NCBI GenBank assembly: GCA_900316855.1
Contig: ONEK01000012.1
Coordinates: 1 to 64,000, forward strand
Source of the DNA: an uncultured Lachnospiraceae bacterium
GTDB lineage: Bacteria; Bacillota; Clostridia; Lachnospirales; Lachnospiraceae
Length of the DNA: 64,000 bases
Direction of reading: 5' to 3'
Each line of letters begins with the position of its first letter. The stretch's first letter is position 1. A model generated the notes under the pieces. The model was not told the origin of the DNA, did no database searches, and was given only the letters and a program-made list of their open reading frames with translations. Positions 32,970 through 41,389 of the stretch are shown here, piece by piece. The translations under genes and the position numbers were made by a program.

Positions 32970-33980
32970 TTACATACCGCCCCTGGTGGAGGCAACGGTG
33001 GCACTCTCGCCTTCCGGCTTTGCGATCCGTCCCATCTGACCGGTCTGTTCCGATTCCGGAAGCCCATCCGCCGGTGTATCCTCCGGTTCCGTCCTGAACT
33101 GGTCCGGATCCGGCATCATGGGATCACCGGCAGAGCCTACCCGGATAGAATCCAGGACATTCTTCGCGGTCTCGTAATAGTCCTGCCCAAGGGAGGATCT
33201 CACCATCGTCCCGGCCTGCAGAAAATCCCCGACCGGCATCCGGACAAGGCCCATGTCGAAGTCGTAATCGTATCCGTCAACCTGTGAGGTATAGTTTACC
33301 TCTGTCCCGGAAGCGGTATCTATCAGAAGATCCTGAGAACGCAGATCCTGCACGGCGGGGTTATTCTGCAGGTCCTGCAGAAATTCCTCCAGATACATGT
33401 CCGGATCTTCTGTTGCTTCACTGGGAATGTAACGCAGGTAGAATACAGCGTCCGTCGTGTCCCCGGACATCAGGTAAGTCCGCGAGAGGTCCGCCGGCTC
33501 AGTCGTTTCCTGCCCGCCCGTTTCTCCCAGTCCGCTTACGGGATTCGTATCCGCATCCCCCGGAAGGACCTGCTCGCCGGGTGTCCAGACGACCTCGCCG
33601 TCCCCCGCAAGGGCCTGCTGGTCGGCCAGCTCCTGCTGCGCCTGCGCTTCCTGCCGGGCCTTTTCCTCCTGCGCCTTCTTGTCCCGTGTCGTGATCCAGT
33701 TTCCGGGCACCTCATAGGTGACACCGTTCAGAACCTTTTCCACCATGGCGGAGGAAAGTGTCGTATCCGGCTCCATTGTACCGGCCTCCGCAGCATTTTC
33801 CGGGGATGCCATACCATCCTCCGGCGGCAGCTGCGCTGTATCCGCTTCCGTGGACGCTTCGTCACTGGTCGTAACAGCCGATGCGGCATCTCCGCCCTTC
33901 TTGCAGGCGGCCAGCGGCACGCTCAGAATGAGTATGCCCAGGATCAACTTCAGTTTTCGCTTGCTGAATCTGTTCATCAT
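32970..33980 (-). CDS. Lipoprotein of unknown function
   Basis: A 336-residue lipoprotein: lipobox LAAC at about 23-26 (SVPLAACKKGG), then an acidic Ser/Thr/Glu-rich linker, a folded region (NGVTYEVPGNWITTRDKKA, TYLMSGDTTDAVFYLRYIP, YLEEFLQDLQ) and a Glu/Pro-rich C terminus. I do not recognise a domain, though the folded part has the feel of lipoproteins that bind peptidoglycan or proteins. Start M1 or M2 is undecidable. Upstream are two copies of a TCAAAAGT motif. It stands alone in its transcription unit or leads into the structured leader region. Confidence 0.65.
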   Translation of the reverse strand: MMNRFSKRKLKLILGILILSVPLAACKKGGDAASAVTTSDEASTEADTAQLPPEDGMASPENAAEAGTMEPDTTLSSAMVEKVLNGVTYEVPGNWITTRDKKAQEEKARQEAQAQQELADQQALAGDGEVVWTPGEQVLPGDADTNPVSGLGETGGQETTEPADLSRTYLMSGDTTDAVFYLRYIPSEATEDPDMYLEEFLQDLQNNPAVQDLRSQDLLIDTASGTEVNYTSQVDGYDYDFDMGLVRMPVGDFLQAGTMVRSSLGQDYYETAKNVLDSIRVGSAGDPMMPDPDQFRTEPEDTPADGLPESEQTGQMGRIAKPEGESATVASTRGGM

Positions 33981-33982
33981 AG

Positions 33983-34041
33983 GATCAAGGTGTCAAAAGT
34001 ATTGTTCAGGACAATATGACATGACATAAGGGTCAAAAGTA
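33983..34041. repeat. Copies 2 and 3 of the TCAAAAGT motif
   Basis: GATCAAGGTGTCAAAAGT (33983-34000) matches the 10552-10569 copy at 16 of 18 positions. A third, shorter copy GTCAAAAGTA (34032-34041) follows 40 bp later. On the minus strand each contains TTGAC(A/C), so they could be -35 elements of the lipoprotein gene promoter. Confidence 0.45.
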
Positions 34042-34093
34042 CCAAATCATAACATACGAACTGCATCGCAACTCCATGTCATCATAACGCAGT

Positions 34094-34744
34094 TCACGGT
34101 TTCAGGCCAAGCAGCAGCGCATTGCAGATCGCAGCGGCAACTGTGCTGCCTCCCTTCCTGCCTCTGGCTGCGATACATGGAATGCCGGCTTCTTTGGCTG
34201 TGTCAAGGATCTCTTCCTTCGCCTCTACGACGTTAACAAAGCCAACCGGCACCGCAATCACGCCGGCGGGACGGAATCCGTCGTCACGGATCAGCTTCGT
34301 CAGCTCCATGAGCGCAGTCGGTGCGTTTCCGACCGCAAAGAGCATCGGATGCGGGTGGTCTCCGGATTCCTCAAATGCCTTGCGCATACTGACCGCGGCA
34401 CGGGTAATGCCCAGCTCGGCCGCCCTGTACGCGACATCCGGGTCACTCATATGGCAGAGGACGTGGATACCGTAGCGTGCGAGCCGTCCCTTCCCGATAC
34501 CCGCCTGTGCCATGCGGGTATCCGTCACAATCGCGCAGCCCTGCCGGAACTGCTCCCGGATCCGCGGCACCGCTCCGTCCGAGAAGACGAGCTGCTCCGC
34601 ATAGTCAAAATCCGCCGTGGTATGGATGACCCTGAGGACGATATCCGCATTCACGGGGTCCGGAGTGATGCCGCGCTGTGAAAGCTCCCCAGAAATCAGT
34701 TCAAAGCTCCTGCGTTCAATGTCTGATGGATTCGTATAACGCAT
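34094..34744 (-). CDS. cbiC: Cobalt-precorrin-8 methylmutase
   Basis: A 216-residue CbiC/CobH that moves the C-11 methyl to C-12, giving cobyrinic acid. Typical motifs are IERRSFELI, VIHTTADFDYAEQL, TDTRMAQAGIGK, the substrate-binding GNAPTALMELT and GFVNVVEAKEE with RGRKGGSTVAAAICNALL. The catalytic His region is IHTTAD. It is the last gene of the cobalamin operon, 3 bp after the cobO stop. No clear ribosome binding site is directly visible, so translation is probably coupled. Downstream of it lies the TCAAAAGT motif region. Confidence 0.93.
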   Translation of the reverse strand: MRYTNPSDIERRSFELISGELSQRGITPDPVNADIVLRVIHTTADFDYAEQLVFSDGAVPRIREQFRQGCAIVTDTRMAQAGIGKGRLARYGIHVLCHMSDPDVAYRAAELGITRAAVSMRKAFEESGDHPHPMLFAVGNAPTALMELTKLIRDDGFRPAGVIAVPVGFVNVVEAKEEILDTAKEAGIPCIAARGRKGGSTVAAAICNALLLGLKP

Positions 34745-34747
34745 AAA

Positions 34748-35263
34748 TCAGTACTCAATTCCCTCCCTCGCGCGGATTCCGCGGTCAAAGGGATGGGCGC
34801 GCTTAATCATTTGCGTACAGTAATCAGCCCTGTCAAGGATCTCTTTGGACGGATTGCATCCCGTCAGCACCAGTTCCGCGTCCGGTCCCGTACGCTCCAG
34901 CACATTCAGCAGATCCCGTTCTTCCACGATCCCCCGGTCCTGTGCCGTCAGTACCTCATCCAGGATCAGGACGCGCCGTCCCTTCCCTTGCGTATACCTG
35001 CCGGCACCGGCAAGAAGCCTGGCCGCATCCTGCCGGCAGATCTGTCTCTGTTCCGGACTCATCTGCGACAAAAAGCCGTAGAAGTGCTCCCCCGTCCGGA
35101 CGGTGACGCCGGGAAGCTGCTTCAGAACACGGACTTCCCCCGACGAGCCATCCTTCAGGAACTGGATGAAACACACCGGGATTCCATGCCCCGCGCTCCG
35201 TATGGCAAGCCCTGCTGCCGCCGTCGTCTTGCCTTTGCCATCCCCGTAATAAATCTCAATCAT
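34748..35263 (-). CDS. cobO: Cob(I)yrinic acid a,c-diamide adenosyltransferase (BtuR/CobO type)
   Basis: A 171-residue ATP:corrinoid adenosyltransferase that attaches the adenosyl group to cobalt(I). The P-loop GDGKGKTTAAAGLA is near residues 8-21, followed by QFLKDG and LDEVLTAQDRGI and the family-typical TGCNPSKEIL. The true start is the ATG at 35263, because upstream residues of the longer frame are junk overlapping the cobyric acid synthase gene. AAGAG lies just upstream. It sits between cobQ and cbiC in the cobalamin operon. Confidence 0.92.
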   Translation of the reverse strand: MIEIYYGDGKGKTTAAAGLAIRSAGHGIPVCFIQFLKDGSSGEVRVLKQLPGVTVRTGEHFYGFLSQMSPEQRQICRQDAARLLAGAGRYTQGKGRRVLILDEVLTAQDRGIVEERDLLNVLERTGPDAELVLTGCNPSKEILDRADYCTQMIKRAHPFDRGIRAREGIEY

Positions 35264-35318
35264 ACCTGCTCTTTCATGTCCGCGTCCGCAGCCGTCTGCC
35301 CCGCAGCTGCGCATTTCA

Positions 35319-36785
35319 TCAGATCCCGGCAATGGAACAGATTCTATCCATATCCAGATGACGGCGCAGGGTGTCGGCGAGAAGATCAAATTGCTGCTCC
35401 CGGAAGCTCTGCCAGTCGGAAGGTCCGTTATTGCCTTCCTTTCCGACAATCCGGAGCAGTGCCCTTCTGACCTTTGCGCTCTCGAAAAACCCGTGCACAT
35501 ACGTGCCCATTACATTGTCACAGCTCATAACGGCCGGTGCTTCACCACAGGATCCGTCCGTACAGGTGCTGACACCATTGTGGATCTCATACCCTTCCAC
35601 CGGGCAGCCGGACAGAGGCGCGAAGCATCCCTCCAGGGAAGGAATCGTGATCCGGTCCCTCCTTAGCGTCTTCCGGCGGTCCATTACCGTCGCAACCGGC
35701 AGGAATCCAAGACCACTCCCCTCTGCCGGCGCGCCCTCCGTCCCATAAGGATCACGGATGAAATCCCCCAGGATCTGATAGCCGCCGCAGATCCCGATCA
35801 CGGGCGTGCCGTCCTGCACCAGTCCGGCTATGGCAGGCTCCAGGCCCCGCCGGGACAACCACTGCCTGTCCGCAAGCGTATTCTTGCTCCCCGGAAGGAT
35901 GAGAGCGTCCGGATGCCCGAGCTGCCGCGGGTCACTTACATAACGCACGCATAGGCCTTCTGTATATTCCAGCGGCTCCAGATCCGTAAAGTTCGAAATC
36001 CTCGGAAAACGAATCACGGCGATATCCGCATCGTCTCCGGTCTGCTTCCGGCTGGTCCTGCGCAGCTCCGGTGCCATGGAGTCTTCTTCCTCGAGATGTA
36101 CATCCATATAGGGTATACAGCCCAGAACCCGCTTGCCGGTCAGCGCGGAAATCTGTACAAGCCCTGGCTCCAGCAGGCTCTCATCTCCGCGGAACTTATT
36201 GATGACAAGTCCATGGATCCGCTGCCTCTCCTGCGGCTCCAGCAGCATCACAGTCCCGTACAGCTGTGCAAAAACTCCTCCCGGATCGATGTTTCCGACC
36301 AGCAGAACCGGCGCATCGACCGCCGCAGCAAGACCCATATTTACTATATCGTCGTTTTTCAGATTAATTTCAGCAGGAGAGCCCGCGCCCTCAATGACTA
36401 TGATCTCATAGTCGTTCTGAAGGGAATGATACGCGTCCAGGATTCCGGGAAGGTAGTCCCGCTTCGCCGCAAAATAGCGGCGGGCGTCCATATTGCCGGT
36501 CGGGATGCCGTTCACAATTACCTGCGAGCCGGTGTCTGTCGTCGGCTTCAGCAGTATGGGATTCATACGGATGTCCGGTTCAATGCCCGCTGCCATGGCC
36601 TGCATTGCCTGCGCCCTGCCGATTTCGAGGCCGTCCGGCGTAACATAGGAATTCAGTGCCATGTTCTGTGACTTGAACGGGGCGGTCCGATAACCATCCT
36701 GATGAAAAATCCTGCACAGTCCGGCACAGAGCAGACTTTTCCCGACGCCCGACATCGTCCCCTGTATCATGATGCAATGCGGCAT
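35319..36785 (-). CDS. cobQ: Cobyric acid synthase
   Basis: A 488-residue glutamine amidotransferase-type enzyme (CobQ/CbiP) that amidates four carboxyl groups of adenosylcobyrinic acid a,c-diamide. The N-terminal DRTG-like ATPase begins IQGTMSGVGKSLLCAGL and continues to VEGAGSPAEINLKNDDIVNMG. The C-terminal GATase half has the nucleophile in GICGGYQILG and the final catalytic His in YVHGFFE. Full length. GGGAGG lies 5 nt before the ATG. It follows the cobD gene by 102 bp in the cobalamin operon; that gap is non-coding and contains no terminator. Confidence 0.96.
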   Translation of the reverse strand: MPHCIMIQGTMSGVGKSLLCAGLCRIFHQDGYRTAPFKSQNMALNSYVTPDGLEIGRAQAMQAMAAGIEPDIRMNPILLKPTTDTGSQVIVNGIPTGNMDARRYFAAKRDYLPGILDAYHSLQNDYEIIVIEGAGSPAEINLKNDDIVNMGLAAAVDAPVLLVGNIDPGGVFAQLYGTVMLLEPQERQRIHGLVINKFRGDESLLEPGLVQISALTGKRVLGCIPYMDVHLEEEDSMAPELRRTSRKQTGDDADIAVIRFPRISNFTDLEPLEYTEGLCVRYVSDPRQLGHPDALILPGSKNTLADRQWLSRRGLEPAIAGLVQDGTPVIGICGGYQILGDFIRDPYGTEGAPAEGSGLGFLPVATVMDRRKTLRRDRITIPSLEGCFAPLSGCPVEGYEIHNGVSTCTDGSCGEAPAVMSCDNVMGTYVHGFFESAKVRRALLRIVGKEGNNGPSDWQSFREQQFDLLADTLRRHLDMDRICSIAGI

Positions 36786-36887
36786 GTTGCCTCCCGTTCT
36801 CCGCTCCTGCAGGCATGTGTCACGAAAGCTGCGTTAAAACAGCCTGCCCTGTATATTCACCGGCACAGACACTTCCGCCGGAATCCG

Positions 36888-37982
36888 CTAAACAGCAGCC
36901 GCCCGGATGGCTTCCAGAAGCCGCACATTGTCGTCGCGGGAGCGGACTGCCACCCGGTAATAGCCGCTCTGTGTGATCCCCGGCATATTGCTGCAGTCGC
37001 GGATCAGGATTCCCCTCGCCATCAGCTGACGCCCCAGATCCCCCGGCTCCCTGTCCGGCCAGTGGAAAAAGACATAATTGGCCTCTCCGTGAAATACCCG
37101 GTCTGCGGAGCTCTCTTCCAGTTCCGCCGTCAGAAATTCCCGCTCCCGCCGTATGAAGGAGACACTCTTCTGCACAAAAGCGTCCTCCTCAAGGGCTGCA
37201 GCCCCCGCCCGCTGTGCCGGCAGGGAGACATTCCACGGCTGCAGGAAGCCGCGGATGCGGCGGAGCAGCTGCTCATCCGAGCTGACCAGGGCGCCCAGTC
37301 TCAGCCCCGGCATGGCGTAGATCTTCGTAAACGAACGCAGGACAACAAGGCTGCGGCAGCGGTGCACCAGCGGCAGCAGGGTGAGACCATCCTCTCTGTC
37401 TGAGAAGGGAAGAAAGCTCTCGTCGACGCAGACGACCGTGGCCGGGTGGCAGGATATCAGCTCCGTCAGCCGGCGTCTTTCCGTTACCTGTCCGGTCGGA
37501 CTGGCGGGATTGGCGATAAAATACAGATCCAGTTCCATCCCTCCCGCGGTGAAGTTCCTGCACCTGCCGGAAGGAAGGCCCGCACTCCCCGCAGGATACA
37601 CACCGTCCATCAACAGTTCGGAGCCTGCCTGCCGTGCCGCATCCAGGTATTCCGGAAAGCATGGGACTGCCGCGGCAGCCCTCAGCTTCCTCCCCGCAAG
37701 GTCTCCGGCAAGCGCACTGCACAAAGCACGGATCAGCTCGGACGCGCCGTTGCCGAAGATAACCGCGGATTCCGGTACACCCCGTGCCCTTGCATAGGCG
37801 CGGGTAAGCTCCCGGGCTGCCGGATCCGGATAGTGCACCGAGTCTTCTATCCCGCGGATCGCTGCTTCACGCACACGTGCGGGCATCCCAAGCGGATTGA
37901 TGCTCGCGGAAAAATCCAGTTCCACCTTATGGGAATAAATATCGCCTCCGTGCTGCGGGAGCACATTCCGTTCCTCCATCAT
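36888..37982 (-). CDS. cobD: L-threonine-O-3-phosphate decarboxylase (CobD)
   Basis: A 364-residue PLP enzyme of the HisC/CobD family that forms (R)-1-amino-2-propanol phosphate for the nucleotide loop. Motifs seen are DFSASINPLGMP, YPDPAARELT, FGNGASELI, NPASPTGQV, the PLP Asp in VVCVDESF, and the Schiff-base Lys in SFTKIYAMPGLRLG. It lies between cbiB and cobQ, which supports the CobD assignment against histidinol-phosphate aminotransferase. Two Met codons at the start (37982 and 37979) are equally likely. GGAGG is 10 nt upstream. Confidence 0.88.
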   Translation of the reverse strand: MMEERNVLPQHGGDIYSHKVELDFSASINPLGMPARVREAAIRGIEDSVHYPDPAARELTRAYARARGVPESAVIFGNGASELIRALCSALAGDLAGRKLRAAAAVPCFPEYLDAARQAGSELLMDGVYPAGSAGLPSGRCRNFTAGGMELDLYFIANPASPTGQVTERRRLTELISCHPATVVCVDESFLPFSDREDGLTLLPLVHRCRSLVVLRSFTKIYAMPGLRLGALVSSDEQLLRRIRGFLQPWNVSLPAQRAGAAALEEDAFVQKSVSFIRREREFLTAELEESSADRVFHGEANYVFFHWPDREPGDLGRQLMARGILIRDCSNMPGITQSGYYRVAVRSRDDNVRLLEAIRAAAV

Positions 37983-38069
37983 AACCTGTACGCCTCCGGG
38001 AGATCTGTATCCGGTTCCTGTTCCGGGATGTCTGCCGGCTGCTGGCCCGGGCCTTTGGACAGGCGTGAT

Positions 38070-39062
38070 TTACCCCTGCAGCAGTCCTTCCAAAACCAGA
38101 AGACAGCTCAGCGCCAGCACAAGGTCGAGGGCCGATGTGACAGCGAGCATCCGGTTGGCCTTCCCGATATCGTCCGGTGTGATATCGCGGATCGGATCTC
38201 CCAGTGCCGACTTGCGGACGAGCTGTCCGAAATAGACCGCATCGCCGCCAAGCTGCACATCCAGTGCTCCCGCCATCGCACTCTCGGTCTGTCCGGCATT
38301 CGGACTCAGGTGCTTTCCCCGGTCCCTCTTAAACATGCGGAGTGCATTGCCTGCATCCAGGCGGAGCAGGGCAGCGGAGACGATCATCGTCATTCCGGCA
38401 ATCCGGGATGGGACGAAGTTCAGGATGTCGTCCAGCCGTGCCGCCGCAGTCCCGAAATAACGGTAGCGGTCGTTCCGGTAGCCGATCATGGAATCCATGG
38501 TGTTGGCCGCCTTGTAGAACAGACCGCCCGGAATCCCGAACAGTGTCAGGTAAAACAGCGGGGCAATCACACCGTCCGAGGCCGATTCCGCAGTAGATTC
38601 CACAGCAGCCTTCGCCACGCCCTCCAAAGAGAGCGAAGCCGTTTCCCTTCCTACGATCATGGAGACGGATTTCCGGGCACGCTCCAGGTCCCCCGCCTTC
38701 AGATCCTGTTCCACCTTCGAGGACGCAAGGACCATGGACCTCGCGGCAAGGCACTGCGCACACACAGCCACTTCCAGAGGCAGCACAAGTACCGGGATAG
38801 TACGTTCCAGCAGCCGGAGCACCAGAAGACAGCTCCCCGTCACCGTCACTTCGGTCAGAAGAACAAGCAAAAAGCCTGCAAATCTCTTGCGGCCGCGGTC
38901 CTGCTCCGGCTGTTCCGACAGCCGGAAAGCCTTTCGCAGCAGCCGTTCGAAATGGCAGATAAGCCAGCCCATTCCCTGAACAGGATGCCACAGCCAGCGC
39001 GGATCTCCCACCAGGGCGTCGAGCAGGAAGCCAAGCAGCAGGACAGCCATCCGCTCACACAT
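38070..39062 (-). CDS. cbiB: Adenosylcobinamide-phosphate synthase CbiB
   Basis: A 330-residue membrane protein with about five hydrophobic segments that joins the aminopropanol phosphate to adenosylcobyrate. Diagnostic motifs are LVGDPRWLWHPVQGMG (15-30) at the N terminus, ESTAESASDGVIAPLFYLTLFGIPGGLFYKAANTMDSMIGYRN in the middle and PNAGQTESAMAGALDVQLGG near the C terminus. The ATG overlaps the cobC-fusion stop by 8 bp. It is followed by cobD (87 bp). Confidence 0.94.
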   Translation of the reverse strand: MCERMAVLLLGFLLDALVGDPRWLWHPVQGMGWLICHFERLLRKAFRLSEQPEQDRGRKRFAGFLLVLLTEVTVTGSCLLVLRLLERTIPVLVLPLEVAVCAQCLAARSMVLASSKVEQDLKAGDLERARKSVSMIVGRETASLSLEGVAKAAVESTAESASDGVIAPLFYLTLFGIPGGLFYKAANTMDSMIGYRNDRYRYFGTAAARLDDILNFVPSRIAGMTMIVSAALLRLDAGNALRMFKRDRGKHLSPNAGQTESAMAGALDVQLGGDAVYFGQLVRKSALGDPIRDITPDDIGKANRMLAVTSALDLVLALSCLLVLEGLLQG

Positions 39063-40056
39063 GGAGCCTCACCTCCCTGATGGACTGCAGAACCGGCCTG
39101 CCGCTGCCTGCCCACGTGCATTCCGCTTCATAACCTGCAAGGTTGTCACACTGCCAATGGTAAAAGGAGGATGCCGGACGGGAGTAGGAAGACAGCAGCG
39201 TCATCAGCGTTCCTCCGTGTACGACCAGCACCGCACTCCGGTGAAGAGCTCCGGTGTGCAGGAGGTCCATAAAGGCACCCGTTACCCGGGCTGCAGCCTG
39301 CATGCGGGATTCTCCCCCCGGAAAGGGAGCTTCCCCGCCGGAATCCAGAAACGCCTGATAACCCGGCTGATCCTTCAGCTCGCTGTAGTTCCGGTACTCG
39401 AATTCCCCGAAATCCGTCTCTCTGAAATCCGGTACAACCTGCTGCCGCATCCCGGGAAACAGAAGGCCCGCTGTCTCACGGCAGCGGAGCATAGGACTGA
39501 CAAACAGGTCCGCATGATCCGGGTCAAAGCCGGCAGGCAGGAACGGCACGGCCCTTCCGGATAGCTCCTGCAGGAAGGCCCGCTCCTCCGCAAGGATATC
39601 CTCCTGTGTCGTTCCGACATAACGATGTTCCCGGTTTCCCTTCGTTGCGGCATGCCGGAGGAACACAAGGCTCCACGTTCCGCCCTGCTCCCCCTGTGCG
39701 CCGCGAAGCGGACCCGGAATGCCCTTCAGCTGCAGCGGTACTCCGCACGTCATAAGAAAGACCTGATCCGATGCTTCCGCAAGCAGCGCATTGACCCTGC
39801 CTGTCGTCTCGCGGAGCTTTCTCTCAAAGGGGTCCGCGGGAACGACGCCGTCTCCGACTTCCCTCGTCAGAACGACTGCATTTGCAGCCTTACCGGACAC
39901 CAGAAACTGTTCCGTCTGCCGCAGAGGGTCCTTCCCCTCTTCCATCAGTGCCCGCACCCTTTCGGGAATATCCGGAACCGCTGCAAGATGAGGAAACCGG
40001 GACCGCGCAAACGATTCCTGTCCGGCACCCAGACCGCCTGTTATCAGAACCAGCAT
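39055..40056 (-). CDS. CobU-remnant fused to alpha-ribazole phosphatase (CobC-type histidine phosphatase)
   Basis: A 333-residue fusion. Residues 1-115 are CobU-like: a P-loop-like GGLGAGQES at 7-15, where the usual Lys is Gln13, then after a short gap TREVGDGVVPADPFERKLRETTGRVN (64-89), the CobU TNEVG-type motif, and CGVPLQLKG. The middle of CobU, with its RHRxxR guanylyl site, is missing. Residues 128-330 are a histidine phosphatase (LRHAATKGN at 133-141; second His in VVHGGTLM), probably alpha-ribazole-5'-phosphate phosphatase. The CobU half likely has no kinase activity. GGGAGG precedes the ATG; it overlaps the cobS stop by 13 bp. Confidence 0.82.
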   Translation of the reverse strand: MLVLITGGLGAGQESFARSRFPHLAAVPDIPERVRALMEEGKDPLRQTEQFLVSGKAANAVVLTREVGDGVVPADPFERKLRETTGRVNALLAEASDQVFLMTCGVPLQLKGIPGPLRGAQGEQGGTWSLVFLRHAATKGNREHRYVGTTQEDILAEERAFLQELSGRAVPFLPAGFDPDHADLFVSPMLRCRETAGLLFPGMRQQVVPDFRETDFGEFEYRNYSELKDQPGYQAFLDSGGEAPFPGGESRMQAAARVTGAFMDLLHTGALHRSAVLVVHGGTLMTLLSSYSRPASSFYHWQCDNLAGYEAECTWAGSGRPVLQSIREVRLHV

Positions 40057-40814
40057 AATACCTCCCGGAATACACGCTGTCCGACGACCAGTACGACGAG
40101 CATCCAGAGCTCACACTGGCACAGGAAATATCCCGCCAGGTCACCTGTCGTTCCGCCGAACACCCTGACACTGAACAGCCGGTAATAGAGAAAGACCGCG
40201 GCACCCGCCGCAAGGACCATCACGGCGGACCATCCCCACAGGAGGATTTCCAGTACAGACAGACCCGCGAACTCAACAAGCAGGACTGCAAGGACCCGGC
40301 GTCCGGCCGCGTCAGAAAATGTGCGCAGCATGCCGTCCTTTTTCGCCTTCGGGAATCGGACGACCGAGATCGCTGAAAGTATCCTGGAACAGACAAAGCC
40401 GCAGGCATAAAGCGGTATCGTTTCCTCCGTGACGGCACCGGCTGCGCCGGAAAACAGCAGGATAAAGACCATTCCATAGATGACGGCAAAGCCTCCGAGG
40501 TGCGGATCCTTCATGATCTGCAGCTTTTTATCCCGGTCCGTGCAGGAATGGATGGCATCCTCCGCATCGAGAAACCCGTCCAGGTGAATGCCGCCCGTCA
40601 CGAGGACAGGAATCGCTGTAAGAAGCGCTGCGCGCAGGAAATCCGGGAACTGCAGCAGACTGCAGATCCGGAAACCGGCAAGGCTCAGCAGAGCGCAGAC
40701 CGCACCGACCAGAGGAAACCAGCACAGCGCGTATTTCATGCTGCGGGGAGTCCAGGAGATCTGCGGCACCGGAAGGGCGGAATACATGGAAAAAGCAACA
40801 ATCAGTGAGCGAAT
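40044..40814 (-). CDS. cobS: Adenosylcobinamide-GDP ribazoletransferase (cobalamin synthase), AUU start
   Basis: A membrane enzyme joining adenosylcobinamide-GDP with alpha-ribazole. Conserved residues are FSMYSALPVP, WFPLVGAVCALL, GGIHLDGFLDAEDAIHSCTDRDKKLQIMKDPHLGGFA and YACGFVCSRILSA. The first ATG (40787) would leave out IRSLIVAFS, which matches the family N terminus (KSFxIAFSMYS), and has no ribosome binding site. An ATT at 40812-40814 lies 7 nt after GGAGG (40822-40826), inside the cobU 3' end. I therefore place the start there (256 residues). The ATT start is inferred. Confidence 0.8.
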   Translation of the reverse strand: MRSLIVAFSMYSALPVPQISWTPRSMKYALCWFPLVGAVCALLSLAGFRICSLLQFPDFLRAALLTAIPVLVTGGIHLDGFLDAEDAIHSCTDRDKKLQIMKDPHLGGFAVIYGMVFILLFSGAAGAVTEETIPLYACGFVCSRILSAISVVRFPKAKKDGMLRTFSDAAGRRVLAVLLVEFAGLSVLEILLWGWSAVMVLAAGAAVFLYYRLFSVRVFGGTTGDLAGYFLCQCELWMLVVLVVGQRVFREVLCWF

Positions 40815-41389
40815 GGTTCTACCTCCTCCGGTGCGGTACCGCCGTCTGCTGTGTCCGTACGGCTTCCGGGAGTAACCGGGATACCGCAGACGACACGAAC
40901 GAGCTCCGTTCCGGGCAGGGCTGCAAGACTTTCCTGCACGAAGGAAAGATTCCGGAGAAACCGCATGGTTTCAGCGTCATACAGCTCACCGTCCGCAAAA
41001 AGGTCATTGCATACAACAACAAGCCTCCCGCAGGCGTCTGCAAGCTGACGCAGTTCTTCCAGCACCTCCTGTACAGGCCGCGGATCCGGCACAAACGTCT
41101 CATTCGCAAGAAGGTTCGTCAGGTCTTCGAGGAGCACGGCGTCTTCGCATCGAATCCTGCCGTCCCTGATCAGAGCCGGAATATCCCTTTCCTGTTCCAG
41201 TGTGACCAGTCCGAGTCCTTCCCGCTGTCTGCGGTGGCGGGCAATCCGGGACAAGGTCTCCGGATTCTCTTCGCGCCGCATGGTGGCAAGGTAGATTCTC
41301 CTGCCATGGCAGGGGCACCGTGTAAGGAGCCGTTCCGCATATTCACTCTTGCCGGAACCGGCTCCGCCGGTCACCAATGTCAGCTGCAT
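40802..41389 (-). CDS. cobU: Adenosylcobinamide kinase/guanylyltransferase-like (CobU)
   Basis: A 195-residue CobU-type protein that phosphorylates adenosylcobinamide and transfers GMP. The P-loop TGGAGSGKS is at 7-15, and RHRRQREG carries the His (guanylylated in the family) near 50-57. The family TNEVGxGIVP motif is absent: the corresponding region reads VVCNDLFADGELYDAETMR, a variant form, while the canonical motif is found in the neighbouring fusion protein. Whether this variant alone is complete is not clear. Its start overlaps the cbiA-cobT stop by 10 bp and its end overlaps cobS. Confidence 0.85.
   Translation of the reverse strand: MQLTLVTGGAGSGKSEYAERLLTRCPCHGRRIYLATMRREENPETLSRIARHRRQREGLGLVTLEQERDIPALIRDGRIRCEDAVLLEDLTNLLANETFVPDPRPVQEVLEELRQLADACGRLVVVCNDLFADGELYDAETMRFLRNLSFVQESLAALPGTELVRVVCGIPVTPGSRTDTADGGTAPEEVEPFAH

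Noticed and set aside
32746..32970. Cyclic-di-GMP class I riboswitch in the structured leader
   Set aside because: The conserved GACGCAAAGCC-type core is missing on both strands; only general stem structure is seen.
37446..39080. Plus-strand frame of 544 codons over cobD and cbiB
   Set aside because: Antisense to two conserved genes; composition dominated by Arg, His, Gln and Pro as expected for shadow frames.
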